Source: Candidatus Methanolliviera sp. GoM_asphalt
Lineage (GTDB): Archaea > Halobacteriota > Methanoliparia > Methanoliparales > Methanoliparaceae
Reading direction: 5' to 3'
NCBI GenBank assembly: GCA_902158745.1
Contig: CABGHH010000101.1
Coordinates: forward strand, 1-6,079
DNA length: 6,079 nt
Shown here: piece after piece, positions 1 through 4,538 of the stretch
Numbering within the stretch: the stretch's first letter is position 1
Layout of the letters: each line of letters opens with the position of its first letter
Program-made: the position numbers and the translations under genes
Notes under the pieces: model-generated
What the model saw: the letters and a program-made list of their open reading frames with translations, nothing else
What the model was told of the DNA's origin: nothing
Databases searched by the model: none

Positions 1-151
1 CTTTGAATGCAATAATCGTCCCATACTCGCTATTCGTCCTTAACCTATTCTCTGCTTTATTTAACAGCTCTAAAAGAATCGGTTTATACCACTTCTTTCA
101 AAATGACCTATTCGGGGAATTTTTCCAATACAAAGGGCCTATGATTATAAT
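1..151 (-). pseudogene. unidentified gene start with in-frame TGA, cut by window edge
   Basis: Reading leftward from 151, one frame encodes protein-like sequence interrupted by a single TGA at 100-98. Before it come IIIIGPLYWKNSPNRSF and after it KKWYKPILLELLNKAENRLR, then TNSEYGTIIAFK to the window edge. The mix of charged, aromatic and hydrophobic residues on both sides of the stop looks like one continuous protein, and reading the TGA as Trp would give FWKKWY. A GAGGGA ribosome-binding-like site (157-152) is followed directly by ATT (151-149); there is no ATG, GTG or TTG in that place. The start would lie 14 bp behind the stop of the upstream hydrolase gene, as in an operon. TGA acts as a normal stop in mfnA and yggS here, so recoding is unlikely. 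A decayed gene or a sequencing error is more likely. I do not recognise the family. Confidence 0.4.
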
Positions 152-165
152 TCCCTCTACAGATG

Positions 166-798
166 TTAATACCGAACTAAATAAACTTCGCCTATCTGCA
201 ATGGCACTACCTTAATATTCGATCTTGCATCTACATTTTCCTTGAATTCTTCTGAGTCCGCTTTCAAATAATGCATAGGAATAACAATTTCGGGTTTAAT
301 TGCTATTGCAGCATCAACCGCCTCTTGAATGTCCATTGTAAACGTTCCTCCAATAGGGAGTAAAGCTACATCTACGTCTCCAAATTCTAGCATCTCGGGT
401 ATAAAGTCCGTATCGCCAGCATGATAAATCGTTTTGCCGCCTATGGTTATTAAATAGCCTACACCAATTCCTTTATGATGCACTTTTTTGGTAGAACTGC
501 CTTGTTCGGTATTGTAAGCGTCAACTGCCTTTATTTTTATATTGCCAAAAGTTATTTCGTCTCCGGACGCAACAACATTTATAGCTTTGCCTAATTCCTT
601 GATGCAGCGCTTAGGAGCCATTACCAATGTATCTGCATCCTTGAGTCTATTTACTGTAACACTCTTACAATGGTCCATATGGTGATGCGTTAATAGGATC
701 ACATCAGCTCTCTCTAACTTTTCGGGCAATCCATCAATCGGGTCTGGCCATCTAGAAAAATCGATTTTTTGGGGATATTTCGTAAAGTATGTCCTCAA
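166..798 (-). CDS. UPF0173 metal-dependent hydrolase (metallo-beta-lactamase fold), 5' end missing
   Basis: This is a cytoplasmic metallo-beta-lactamase-fold hydrolase of the UPF0173 (YtkL-like) type, whose substrate is not established. The metal-binding HxHxDH motif is visible as THHHMDH (H38, H40, D42, H43). Further ligand regions follow: YHAGDTD (residues 125-131, D129), the LLPIGGTFTMD loop (147-156) and PMHY (H176). The first standard start codon in this frame is TTG at 798. Family-like sequence clearly continues upstream of it (IKTKDKIIYIDPAY, 840-799), however, and the frame then runs without ATG, GTG or TTG to a stop at 912-910. The usual N-terminal strand with a GHSAF-like motif is absent. 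The gene has therefore probably lost about 10-15 N-terminal residues and its promoter at a junction with the oppositely oriented transporter gene. The catalytic core is intact, but I doubt normal expression. Family assignment is secure; functionality is not. Confidence 0.85.
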   Translation of the reverse strand: MRTYFTKYPQKIDFSRWPDPIDGLPEKLERADVILLTHHHMDHCKSVTVNRLKDADTLVMAPKRCIKELGKAINVVASGDEITFGNIKIKAVDAYNTEQGSSTKKVHHKGIGVGYLITIGGKTIYHAGDTDFIPEMLEFGDVDVALLPIGGTFTMDIQEAVDAAIAIKPEIVIPMHYLKADSEEFKENVDARSNIKVVPLQIGEVYLVRY

Positions 799-811
799 GT
801 AGGCGGGATCT

Positions 812-1861
812 ATGTATATGATTTTGTCCTTGGTTTTTATTATCGTAATCGCTCTTATTATCGCTTCAATGTCCTTTATAAGTGCAAAAGAGACGGAGAT
901 AGATACAAACTACATGGAAGAGATTCGATTTATGCAATCCGAGTTTCCAGGTACTAACACGGCGCAGATACTTATTATGGTGGACCGTATCACCGCAAAA
1001 ACAGTGCTTGAAGAGGATATACTCTTAATGACTGAGGAGCTGGTGGACGCGGTATCAGATGTCGCGGGTGTAAAAAGCGTTACAAGTGTGCTTGATCTTG
1101 GGAGCACAAAAGAGGGGATACTTTCAAGACCGCTCGAAGAGCGAGTAGGAGGGGGAGCCAGGACGCTGGACTATTCCTGGTTCTCGCGCACACTTGGCAC
1201 CGAGCGGCTTATTCAGAGGCTGATGGCAAGAGTGGCGAATTATTCGCTTACAAGGTCTCTTGGCGCGATTATTATCATTGCAATCACGCTAATTCCTATC
1301 TTTGCCGGCGTGGGTATGATTAAAAGCGAAAGCGAACAGGAGATGTGGATGCATGAGGGTGATCAGTTAATGGTGGCCTGGAAAGTTGTTGATGATGAAT
1401 TCTGCGATTATGATTATTCAACGATTCTGGTTCAATCGGACGATATAAGAACGTCAGAGATTATGGAAGCGCTGGAAAGGATAGAAGAGAGCGTTAGGAG
1501 TGTGCCAGGGGTTGTTAAAGTCACAGGAATAAATAATCTGCTGAAAGAGATTCCAGCGGATAAAAATACGCTTGAAGAGTTGATTGCGGCGATTCCAAAG
1601 GACAGGCGAGAGACTTTTGTTACTGATGACTATACTGCAGCGCTAGTTATTATAAAGACGGATACCGGGATAGAGGAGACATTGGTTCAACAGATAGACG
1701 ACGCGATTTCCTTTATAGAAACGCCGGACGAAGCCACGTTCAAGCACGCGAGCTTTTCCGCACTTTTTTCGCAGATGGACCGACTGATGGAAGAGAGCCG
1801 TGCGGAAACGACTGCGATAAACCTTATATTAGTCTTTACCATCCTGTACATTTTTTTTTAG
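812..1861 (+). CDS. degenerate MMPL/RND (HAE3-type) transporter, truncated
   Basis: This is the remnant of an RND-superfamily membrane transporter of the MMPL/HAE3 type, which in archaea is thought to move hydrophobic or lipid-like compounds. Intact members have about 700-900 residues and two halves, each with one helix, a large outside loop and five more helices. Here 349 residues show a helix (about 4-24), a partial first loop (25-115), a helix (149-170), a second loop (171-332) and the beginning of a further helix (335-349). The two loops share a recognisable repeat ending in GVKSVTSVLDL (86-96) and GVVKVTGINNLL (233-244). These lie only about 150 residues apart, so most of loop 1 and helices 2-6 appear to be missing around residues 112-120. 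The normal N-terminus before the first helix is also absent; ATG 812 sits in sequence belonging to the opposing hydrolase. The frame ends by TAG just after a run of nine T. It is probably not functional. Confidence 0.7.
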   Translation: MYMILSLVFIIVIALIIASMSFISAKETEIDTNYMEEIRFMQSEFPGTNTAQILIMVDRITAKTVLEEDILLMTEELVDAVSDVAGVKSVTSVLDLGSTKEGILSRPLEERVGGGARTLDYSWFSRTLGTERLIQRLMARVANYSLTRSLGAIIIIAITLIPIFAGVGMIKSESEQEMWMHEGDQLMVAWKVVDDEFCDYDYSTILVQSDDIRTSEIMEALERIEESVRSVPGVVKVTGINNLLKEIPADKNTLEELIAAIPKDRRETFVTDDYTAALVIIKTDTGIEETLVQQIDDAISFIETPDEATFKHASFSALFSQMDRLMEESRAETTAINLILVFTILYIFF

Positions 1862-2034
1862 TGCTCACTTCGATGTCGCTTGTGCCTGTGCAGGATTTCG
1901 GTATAATTGCAGCGATAGGACTAGTTTATGCGGTGTTCTTCACACCTATTATCGTGTCTCTGGGTATACTTGTACAGGAGCGAGTTACACGAAGTGGGAA
2001 ACAGTTATTAGGCGGGTCGCGTGCGAGAAAGTAG
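1858..2034 (+). pseudogene. C-terminal fragment of the MMPL transporter in another frame
   Basis: Directly behind the T run that ends the 812-1861 frame, the next frame encodes LVLTSMSLVPVQDFGIIAAI followed by GLVYAVFFTPIIVSLGILVQ and a short basic tail ending at TAG 2032-2034. The PVQDFGIIAAIGLVYA stretch is typical of the penultimate-to-last helices of HAE3/MMPL proteins. Between the break at about 1857 and this tail, an intact protein would have several more helices including the GxGIDY-type motif, about 70-80 residues. The break is therefore best read as an internal deletion that also changed the frame, not as a simple one-base slip. It has no start codon context of its own and should not be counted as a separate gene. 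Confidence 0.65.
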
Positions 2035-2129
2035 ATGCTTGGTATTTGTAGAGTTACGATTCGAAAATCATTAATGTGATTTCACTATGATAAACCTCCA
2101 ATGGGGCTACTTAAAGTTCCTATTACCCA

Positions 2130-2159
2130 GATAAAATAGCGAAGAGCCTTCTATTTATC
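2130..2159 (+). terminator. hairpin between convergent genes, possible terminator
   Basis: Two arms, 2130-2144 and 2148-2159, can pair as GATAAATAG..GAAG with CTTCTATTTATC. The pairing has small bulges (an extra A and a C/G step) around an AGC loop. On the plus strand the hairpin is followed by TTTT and a T-rich stretch. It lies between the end of the plus-strand transporter remnant (2034) and the end of the minus-strand small gene (2163), where a bidirectional terminator would be expected. Confidence 0.35.
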
Positions 2160-2162
2160 TTT

Positions 2163-2330
2163 TCACTTCCTCTTTACTTTTACTCCGATCTCCTGCCAGT
2201 CATCCGTAACTCCCTTCAACGCAGAAATAGCACCGGCAATTGCTCGTCCCATCACATTTTGCACGAATTCGTTTGTGTCTATCTCGTCTCCATCTACAAA
2301 TATCTCCATTTCTACAGTTACTGTCATCAT
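2163..2330 (-). CDS. small conserved-looking archaeal protein, 55 residues
   Basis: A complete short reading frame starts at ATG 2330 (ATG 2327 and GTG 2336 are alternatives) and ends at TGA 2165-2163. The protein begins MMTVTVEMEIFVDGDEID, continues with TNEFVQNVMGRAIAGAISAL and ends in the basic stretch GVKVKRK. The layout is a beta strand with a VDGDEI turn, then an NEFVQ..MGRAIAGAISALKGV helix, then a WQEIGVKV strand. It resembles small strand-helix-strand proteins of about 50-60 residues found in many methanogens, with a G-x-E-I-x-x-N-x-F-V pattern and a SLKGV-like segment. Their function is unknown to me. It is acidic in the first half and basic at the end, with no signal peptide. A TATA-like box sits about 45 bp upstream. 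The family link is from memory of the pattern; that it is a real gene is supported by the composition and the promoter position. Confidence 0.65.
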   Translation of the reverse strand: MMTVTVEMEIFVDGDEIDTNEFVQNVMGRAIAGAISALKGVTDDWQEIGVKVKRK

Positions 2331-2370
2331 TATCACATCCGTTGTAATTACTTACAAAAAGATACAAACA

Positions 2371-2380
2371 TTTAAATATA
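2371..2380 (-). promoter_or_regulatory. TATA-like box for the 55-residue gene
   Basis: Reading leftward the sequence is TATATTTAAA, preceded by ACGAA as a possible BRE. A start site about 25 bp further on, near 2350, would leave a leader of about 20 bases before ATG 2330. The box is nearly symmetrical and could also serve the plus strand toward 2422. Confidence 0.4.
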
Positions 2381-2421
2381 TTCGTAAATCAAATACGGGA
2401 TTTTTATCCGCTGATGGTGCC

Positions 2422-2460
2422 ATGGCAGAACGACTTTGTATGATTATTAGCGGGAACTAA
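2422..2460 (+). other. possible gene-start remnant (12 codons)
   Basis: ATG 2422 opens MAERLCMIISGN and then meets TAA. GGTG stands just before it (2416-2419), and the symmetrical TATA-like box at 2371-2380 lies at a suitable distance for a start site near 2405. The residues look like the first strand of an alpha/beta protein, such as a DsrE-like fold, but twelve residues cannot identify a family. It may be the surviving beginning of a lost gene, or chance. Confidence 0.2.
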
Positions 2461-2570
2461 AAGAAAAACAAAAATACGGTTTTTACTGAAAGTAAAAAAG
2501 TTGTTGGTATAGCTTTTAAAACTTTTTGAAAGAATGGGTCTTATAATACAACTGTCAATAGTATGAATGA
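2461..2570. other. A/T-rich intergenic stretch with short hairpin
   Basis: No gene is supported here. An 8-bp perfect A/T-rich stem, TTTTTACT (2480-2487) with AGTAAAAA (2491-2498) around a GAA loop, is present, followed by A/T-rich sequence containing TTTTAAAA. It could be a remnant of a regulatory region or a weak transcription stop. Confidence 0.35.
2541..2548 (+). promoter_or_regulatory. TATA-like box upstream of the IS-truncated left gene start
   Basis: TTATAATA lies about 25-30 bp before ATG 2571, the distance expected between an archaeal TATA box and the start of a leaderless or nearly leaderless transcript. This supports 2571 as an original gene start, though the match is to a simple A/T motif. 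Confidence 0.3.
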
Positions 2571-2606
2571 ATGGCAGGCAAGAAAAAATGGGTAAGCGGG
2601 AGCTAA
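2571..2606 (+). pseudogene. possible gene start cut by the insertion sequence
   Basis: ATG 2571 encodes MAGKKKWVSGS and then stops at a TAA that overlaps the left terminal repeat of the insertion sequence. The basic, small-residue N-terminus is plausible for a real protein, and a TATA-like box sits at the right distance for a leaderless message. The other frames give MNEWQARKNG (from 2563) and MNGRQEKMGKRELRERHE (from 2567), so frame choice is uncertain. No continuation is seen on the right side of the element. The product is unknown. Confidence 0.3.
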
Positions 2607-2624
2607 GGGAGCGTCACGAAATAA
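2603..2624 (+). repeat. left terminal inverted repeat of the IS
   Basis: It pairs with the reverse complement of 3889-3910 at 18 of 22 positions. The shared core is GCGTCAC (2611-2617), preceded by a G-rich CTAAGGGA and followed by an A/T block ending AATAA. All four mismatches are A/G differences. Confidence 0.85.
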
Positions 2625-2653
2625 CTATATCAACTACCACTTATTGAAATTAC

Positions 2654-3877
2654 ATGCAATGTAAGAATGATGAGTCTATGATAAGGCAAAAGTTTCAGGC
2701 GTTAGAGTGGGTGCTTGATGAGCGGCTGCGTCGCCTCGTGGCGGCAGCCGAAGCGGAGGCTATTGGTTATGGCGGACCCTCGATGGTGTCACGAGCGACT
2801 GGAGTATCGCGCCGGGGGATTCGCATCGGCGCAGAAGAGCTGAAGGAGAAGCTGGTTGTACCTACGGTGGGTGGAAAGAAGCAGATACGAAGAGAAGGCG
2901 GAGGACGAAAGAAAATGATAGATACAGACCCTACACTGAAGACTGATCTTGAGAAGCTGGTTAACCCACTCACGCGTGGGGATCCCGATTCTCCTCTGCG
3001 TTGGACATGCAAAAGCGTTCGTCGGCTGGCTGATGAGCTAAAAGGGATGGGACATCAGACGAGCCACCGCATGGTAGCCGAGATTCTCCATGATTTAGGC
3101 TATAGTCTTAAGGCTAACAAAAAGACGCTAGAGGGGACAAGCCATCCTGATCGTGACGCCCAGTTCGAATACATCAACAGGAAGGTTCAGGTGCAGATTG
3201 CCACCAACGACCCGGTAATTTCGGTTGATACAAAGAAGAAGGAATTGGTGGGAAACTTTAAAAATGATGGGCAAGAGTGGGAGCCAAAAGGAATGAATGA
3301 AGAAGTTAATACTTATGACTTCCTATCAATGGCAATAGGAAAAGGAATCCCTTATGGCGTGTATGATCCGGGACAAAACAAAGGATGGATCAGCGTTGGA
3401 ATCGATCATGACACTTCCGCTTTCGCTCTCGAAACCATTCGCCGATGGTGGTACTCGATGGGGCGGAAGCTCTATCCCAATGCCCAGCAATTACTTATCA
3501 CGGCCGATGGAGGCGGTAGTAATGGCTATCGTGTCAGGCTCTGGAAGATGGAGCTTCAGAACCTTGCCAATGAACTCGGCTTTCCGATTTCCGTTTGTCA
3601 TTTCCCCCCAGGAACGAGTAAGTGGAACAAAATCGAACACCACATGTTCTCCTTTATAACTCAAAACTGGCGAGGAAAGCCGCTCGTCAGTCACGAAGTG
3701 ATGGTGAATCTCATTGGTGCTACGACTACAAAAAACGGACTCGGGATACATTGCGAACTCGACACCAACACATACCCTATCGGCCGTAAAATCTCGAAGG
3801 AAGAGCTGGAAGCAGTCAACATTAAACGCAGTGACTTCCATGGAGAATGGAACTATACTATCTATCCGTCGTCATGA
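2654..3877 (+). CDS. ISAzo13-family DDE transposase
   Basis: This 407-residue RNase-H-fold transposase cuts and joins the ends of the surrounding insertion sequence. The N-terminal part has a helix-turn-helix-like region (about 36-65: GYGGPSMVSRATGVSRRGIR), then GGGRKK (82-87) and the family block SPLRWTCKSVRRLADEL (113-129). The catalytic acids are visible as D192 in VISVDTKKKELVGNFKN, D285 in LLITADGGGSNG and E328 in GTSKWNKIEH. The C-terminus has FITQNWRGKPLVSHEV (334-349) and ends in the usual FHGEWNYTI. Length and motif order match full-length family members and no frame break is seen, so it is probably active. ATG 2654 is the first start in the frame; ATG 2678 is an alternative that would still keep the family-like start. 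No clear ribosome binding site precedes it. It stops about 12 bp before the right terminal repeat. Confidence 0.95.
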   Translation: MQCKNDESMIRQKFQALEWVLDERLRRLVAAAEAEAIGYGGPSMVSRATGVSRRGIRIGAEELKEKLVVPTVGGKKQIRREGGGRKKMIDTDPTLKTDLEKLVNPLTRGDPDSPLRWTCKSVRRLADELKGMGHQTSHRMVAEILHDLGYSLKANKKTLEGTSHPDRDAQFEYINRKVQVQIATNDPVISVDTKKKELVGNFKNDGQEWEPKGMNEEVNTYDFLSMAIGKGIPYGVYDPGQNKGWISVGIDHDTSAFALETIRRWWYSMGRKLYPNAQQLLITADGGGSNGYRVRLWKMELQNLANELGFPISVCHFPPGTSKWNKIEHHMFSFITQNWRGKPLVSHEVMVNLIGATTTKNGLGIHCELDTNTYPIGRKISKEELEAVNIKRSDFHGEWNYTIYPSS

Positions 3878-3888
3878 ACTTGGCACAC

Positions 3889-3910
3889 TTATTCTGTGAC
3901 GCCCCCCTAG
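3889..3910 (-). repeat. right terminal inverted repeat of the IS
   Basis: This is the counterpart of 2603-2624. Read leftward it begins CTAGGGGGGCGTCAC. The run of six C on the plus strand (3902-3907) marks the outer part. The reading frame of the neighbouring secreted-protein gene changes from native to element sequence at its outer edge. Confidence 0.85.
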
Positions 3911-4151
3911 TGAATCTACCGTTTTTATCTATAGGTATATCAACTGCAGCCATTGTATCACCAATTGCGATATCAACGGTGTCTCCACCAGTAGCTCTGC
4001 CTTTGATAAGCAAATCCGTCCCTATTCCACACGTATCCGGTAAAACAAGAGTCACTTCGTACCCTTTTGCATTCGCTAGGACTACCGGCGTGAATATATA
4101 ACATAAAATCACCGCGTAAAGCAGCAATATAAGTATTACATCTCTTCGCAT
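3911..4151 (-). pseudogene. secreted or cell-surface protein gene, 3' part lost at the IS
   Basis: The frame starts at ATG 4151. Residues 1-27 form a signal peptide or anchor: MRRD, then the hydrophobic VILILLLYAVILCYIFTPVV, then LANA. A beta-rich domain follows: KGYEVTLVLPDTCGIGTDLL, then IKGRATGGDTVDIAIGD and AAVDIPIDKNGRF. The IKGxAxGGDxVDIAIGD and IPIDKNGRF patterns resemble the Ig-like modules of archaeal surface and S-layer-like proteins, where a longer mature part would follow. Native coding ends at about residue 80 (3911-3912). The frame then runs into the terminal repeat and transposase tail and stops at 3858 after unrelated residues. A weak GAGA site precedes the start. The missing part is not recognisable left of the element. 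A non-functional, interrupted gene is likely; the exact family is unknown. Confidence 0.65.
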
Positions 4152-4184
4152 TTTCTCTGCACGTTCAGTAATTAGACCTATGAC

Positions 4185-4259
4185 CTAAGGCACATACATG
4201 TAAAGCGAAACTGAAAATCTTAATGCAGATATGAACGCCCACAACAAGAAGACTGCCAT
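4185..4259 (-). CDS. possible 24-residue hydrophobic peptide
   Basis: A strong Shine-Dalgarno-like GGGGGAG stands 7 bases before ATG 4259. The frame encodes MAVFLLWAFISALRFSVS followed by LYMYVP and TAG, a peptide long enough for one membrane helix. A/T-rich TTTATAGGTTTATG upstream could be a promoter. An overlapping frame that starts a little earlier (MKRMGEKKHGSLLVV...) and ends nearer 4150 is an alternative reading. The evidence is only the ribosome binding site and the hydrophobicity, so it may be chance or gene debris. Confidence 0.2.
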   Translation of the reverse strand: MAVFLLWAFISALRFSVSLYMYVP

Positions 4260-4336
4260 GTTTCTTCTCCCCCATTCTTTTCATCACCACATAAACCTAT
4301 AAACATAACAGTACAAAAAGATTTTCCCTCAGTGTG

Positions 4337-4354
4337 CTCTGTGGCCTCTGCGGC
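4337..4354. repeat. tandem pair of a 9-base unit CTCTGYGGC
   Basis: CTCTGTGGC (4337-4345) is followed directly by CTCTGCGGC (4346-4354). The GTGTG just before continues the same rhythm. Such CTCTGTGG/CTCTGCGG strings recur in intergenic DNA of many bacteria and archaea as dispersed repeat material. Its role here is unknown. Confidence 0.45.
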
Positions 4355-4365
4355 TATCCTTTTTG

Positions 4366-4384
4366 GTTGTATATAACGTACAAC
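4366..4384. promoter_or_regulatory. short dyad GTTGTA-N7-TACAAC
   Basis: A perfect 6-bp inverted repeat (4366-4371 with 4379-4384) surrounds TATAACG. It could be an operator, a small hairpin or a TATA-containing promoter (TGTATATAA), but no gene start follows closely on either strand. Confidence 0.2.
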
Positions 4385-4411
4385 AAGTTCTAACTATTTA
4401 ATTTAGTTTAG

Positions 4412-4477
4412 GACGCAGATTTACACGGATTTACACTAATTTGATTTCTTCTGCGTTAATCTGCGTTAATCTGTGTC
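4412..4477. repeat. hairpin built from tandem ACGCAGATTAAC-like units
   Basis: The arms 4412-4436 and 4453-4477 match as inverted repeats at 19 of 25 positions, around a 16-base loop. Each arm is itself made of about 10-base tandem units: GCAGATTTAC / CGGATTTACAC on the left, and CTGCGTTAAT (4451-4460, 4461-4470) twice and then CTGTGTCAAT on the right. Similar strings are common dispersed intergenic repeats. Downstream of mfnA it could also act as a transcription end or RNA-stabilising hairpin. Confidence 0.55.
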
Positions 4478-4505
4478 AATAATTTATTTTCTCGACCCAT
4501 CCATT

Positions 4506-4538
4506 GAATTTTGACTTTTGCACTTTTCATTTTGCATT
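4506..4538. repeat. degenerate TTTTGCAYT-type tandem repeat overlapping the mfnA stop
   Basis: The stretch repeats a theme of about 7-9 bases: TTTTGACT, TTTGCACT, TTTCATT, TTGCATT. On the minus strand it reads as AATGCAAAATGAAAAGTGCA and onward. It covers the last codons and the TGA of mfnA, so the enzyme's extreme C-terminus appears to be set by repeat sequence. Confidence 0.4.

Larger units (their letters stand above)
2603..3910 (+). mobile_element. complete insertion sequence, ISAzo13 type
   Basis: The element is about 1.3 kb, with one intact transposase gene between terminal inverted repeats at 2603-2624 and 3889-3910. The size, single gene and G-rich ends fit ISAzo13-type elements. The exact tips are uncertain. 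If the outermost paired CTA is included, the element is 2603-3910. If TA is the duplicated target, it is 2606-3907 with TA at 2604-2605 and 3908-3909. No longer direct repeat is visible in the flanks. The transposase part looks richer in G and C than the flanking archaeal sequence, which suggests relatively recent arrival. ISAzo13-type elements are best known from bacteria such as cyanobacteria and planctomycetes. Confidence 0.85.

Noticed and set aside
98..100. TGA read as tryptophan or selenocysteine
   Set aside because: TGA ends mfnA, yggS and the 55-residue gene normally, and no selenocysteine-type hairpin was recognised. Decay or sequencing error is simpler.
3..215. 70-residue plus-strand frame at the left edge
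   Set aside because: It overlaps the hydrolase end and the more protein-like minus-strand frame at 1-151; its composition is typical of an antisense shadow, and it has no ribosome site.
1850..1861. Programmed frameshift at the T run of the transporter
   Set aside because: A slip would not restore the missing helices between the two frames, and the gene shows other deletions. A damaged gene is more likely.
2275..2460. 61-residue plus-strand frame starting MSISSPSTNISIS
   Set aside because: The first half is the antisense of the 55-residue minus-strand gene, with Ser/Thr/Ile-rich shadow composition. Only the last 12 codons from 2422 have a possible promoter and start, and these are listed separately.
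3491..3841. 116-residue minus-strand frame inside the transposase
   Set aside because: It is antisense to the catalytic region of an intact transposase, with no independent start signals.
3847..4101. 84-residue plus-strand frame behind the transposase
   Set aside because: It spans the IS end and is antisense to the signal-peptide-bearing secreted-protein fragment, which has the more convincing protein features.
4412..4477. CRISPR array
   Set aside because: The repeat units are about 10-12 bases and directly adjacent, without unique spacers, and no cas genes are present.
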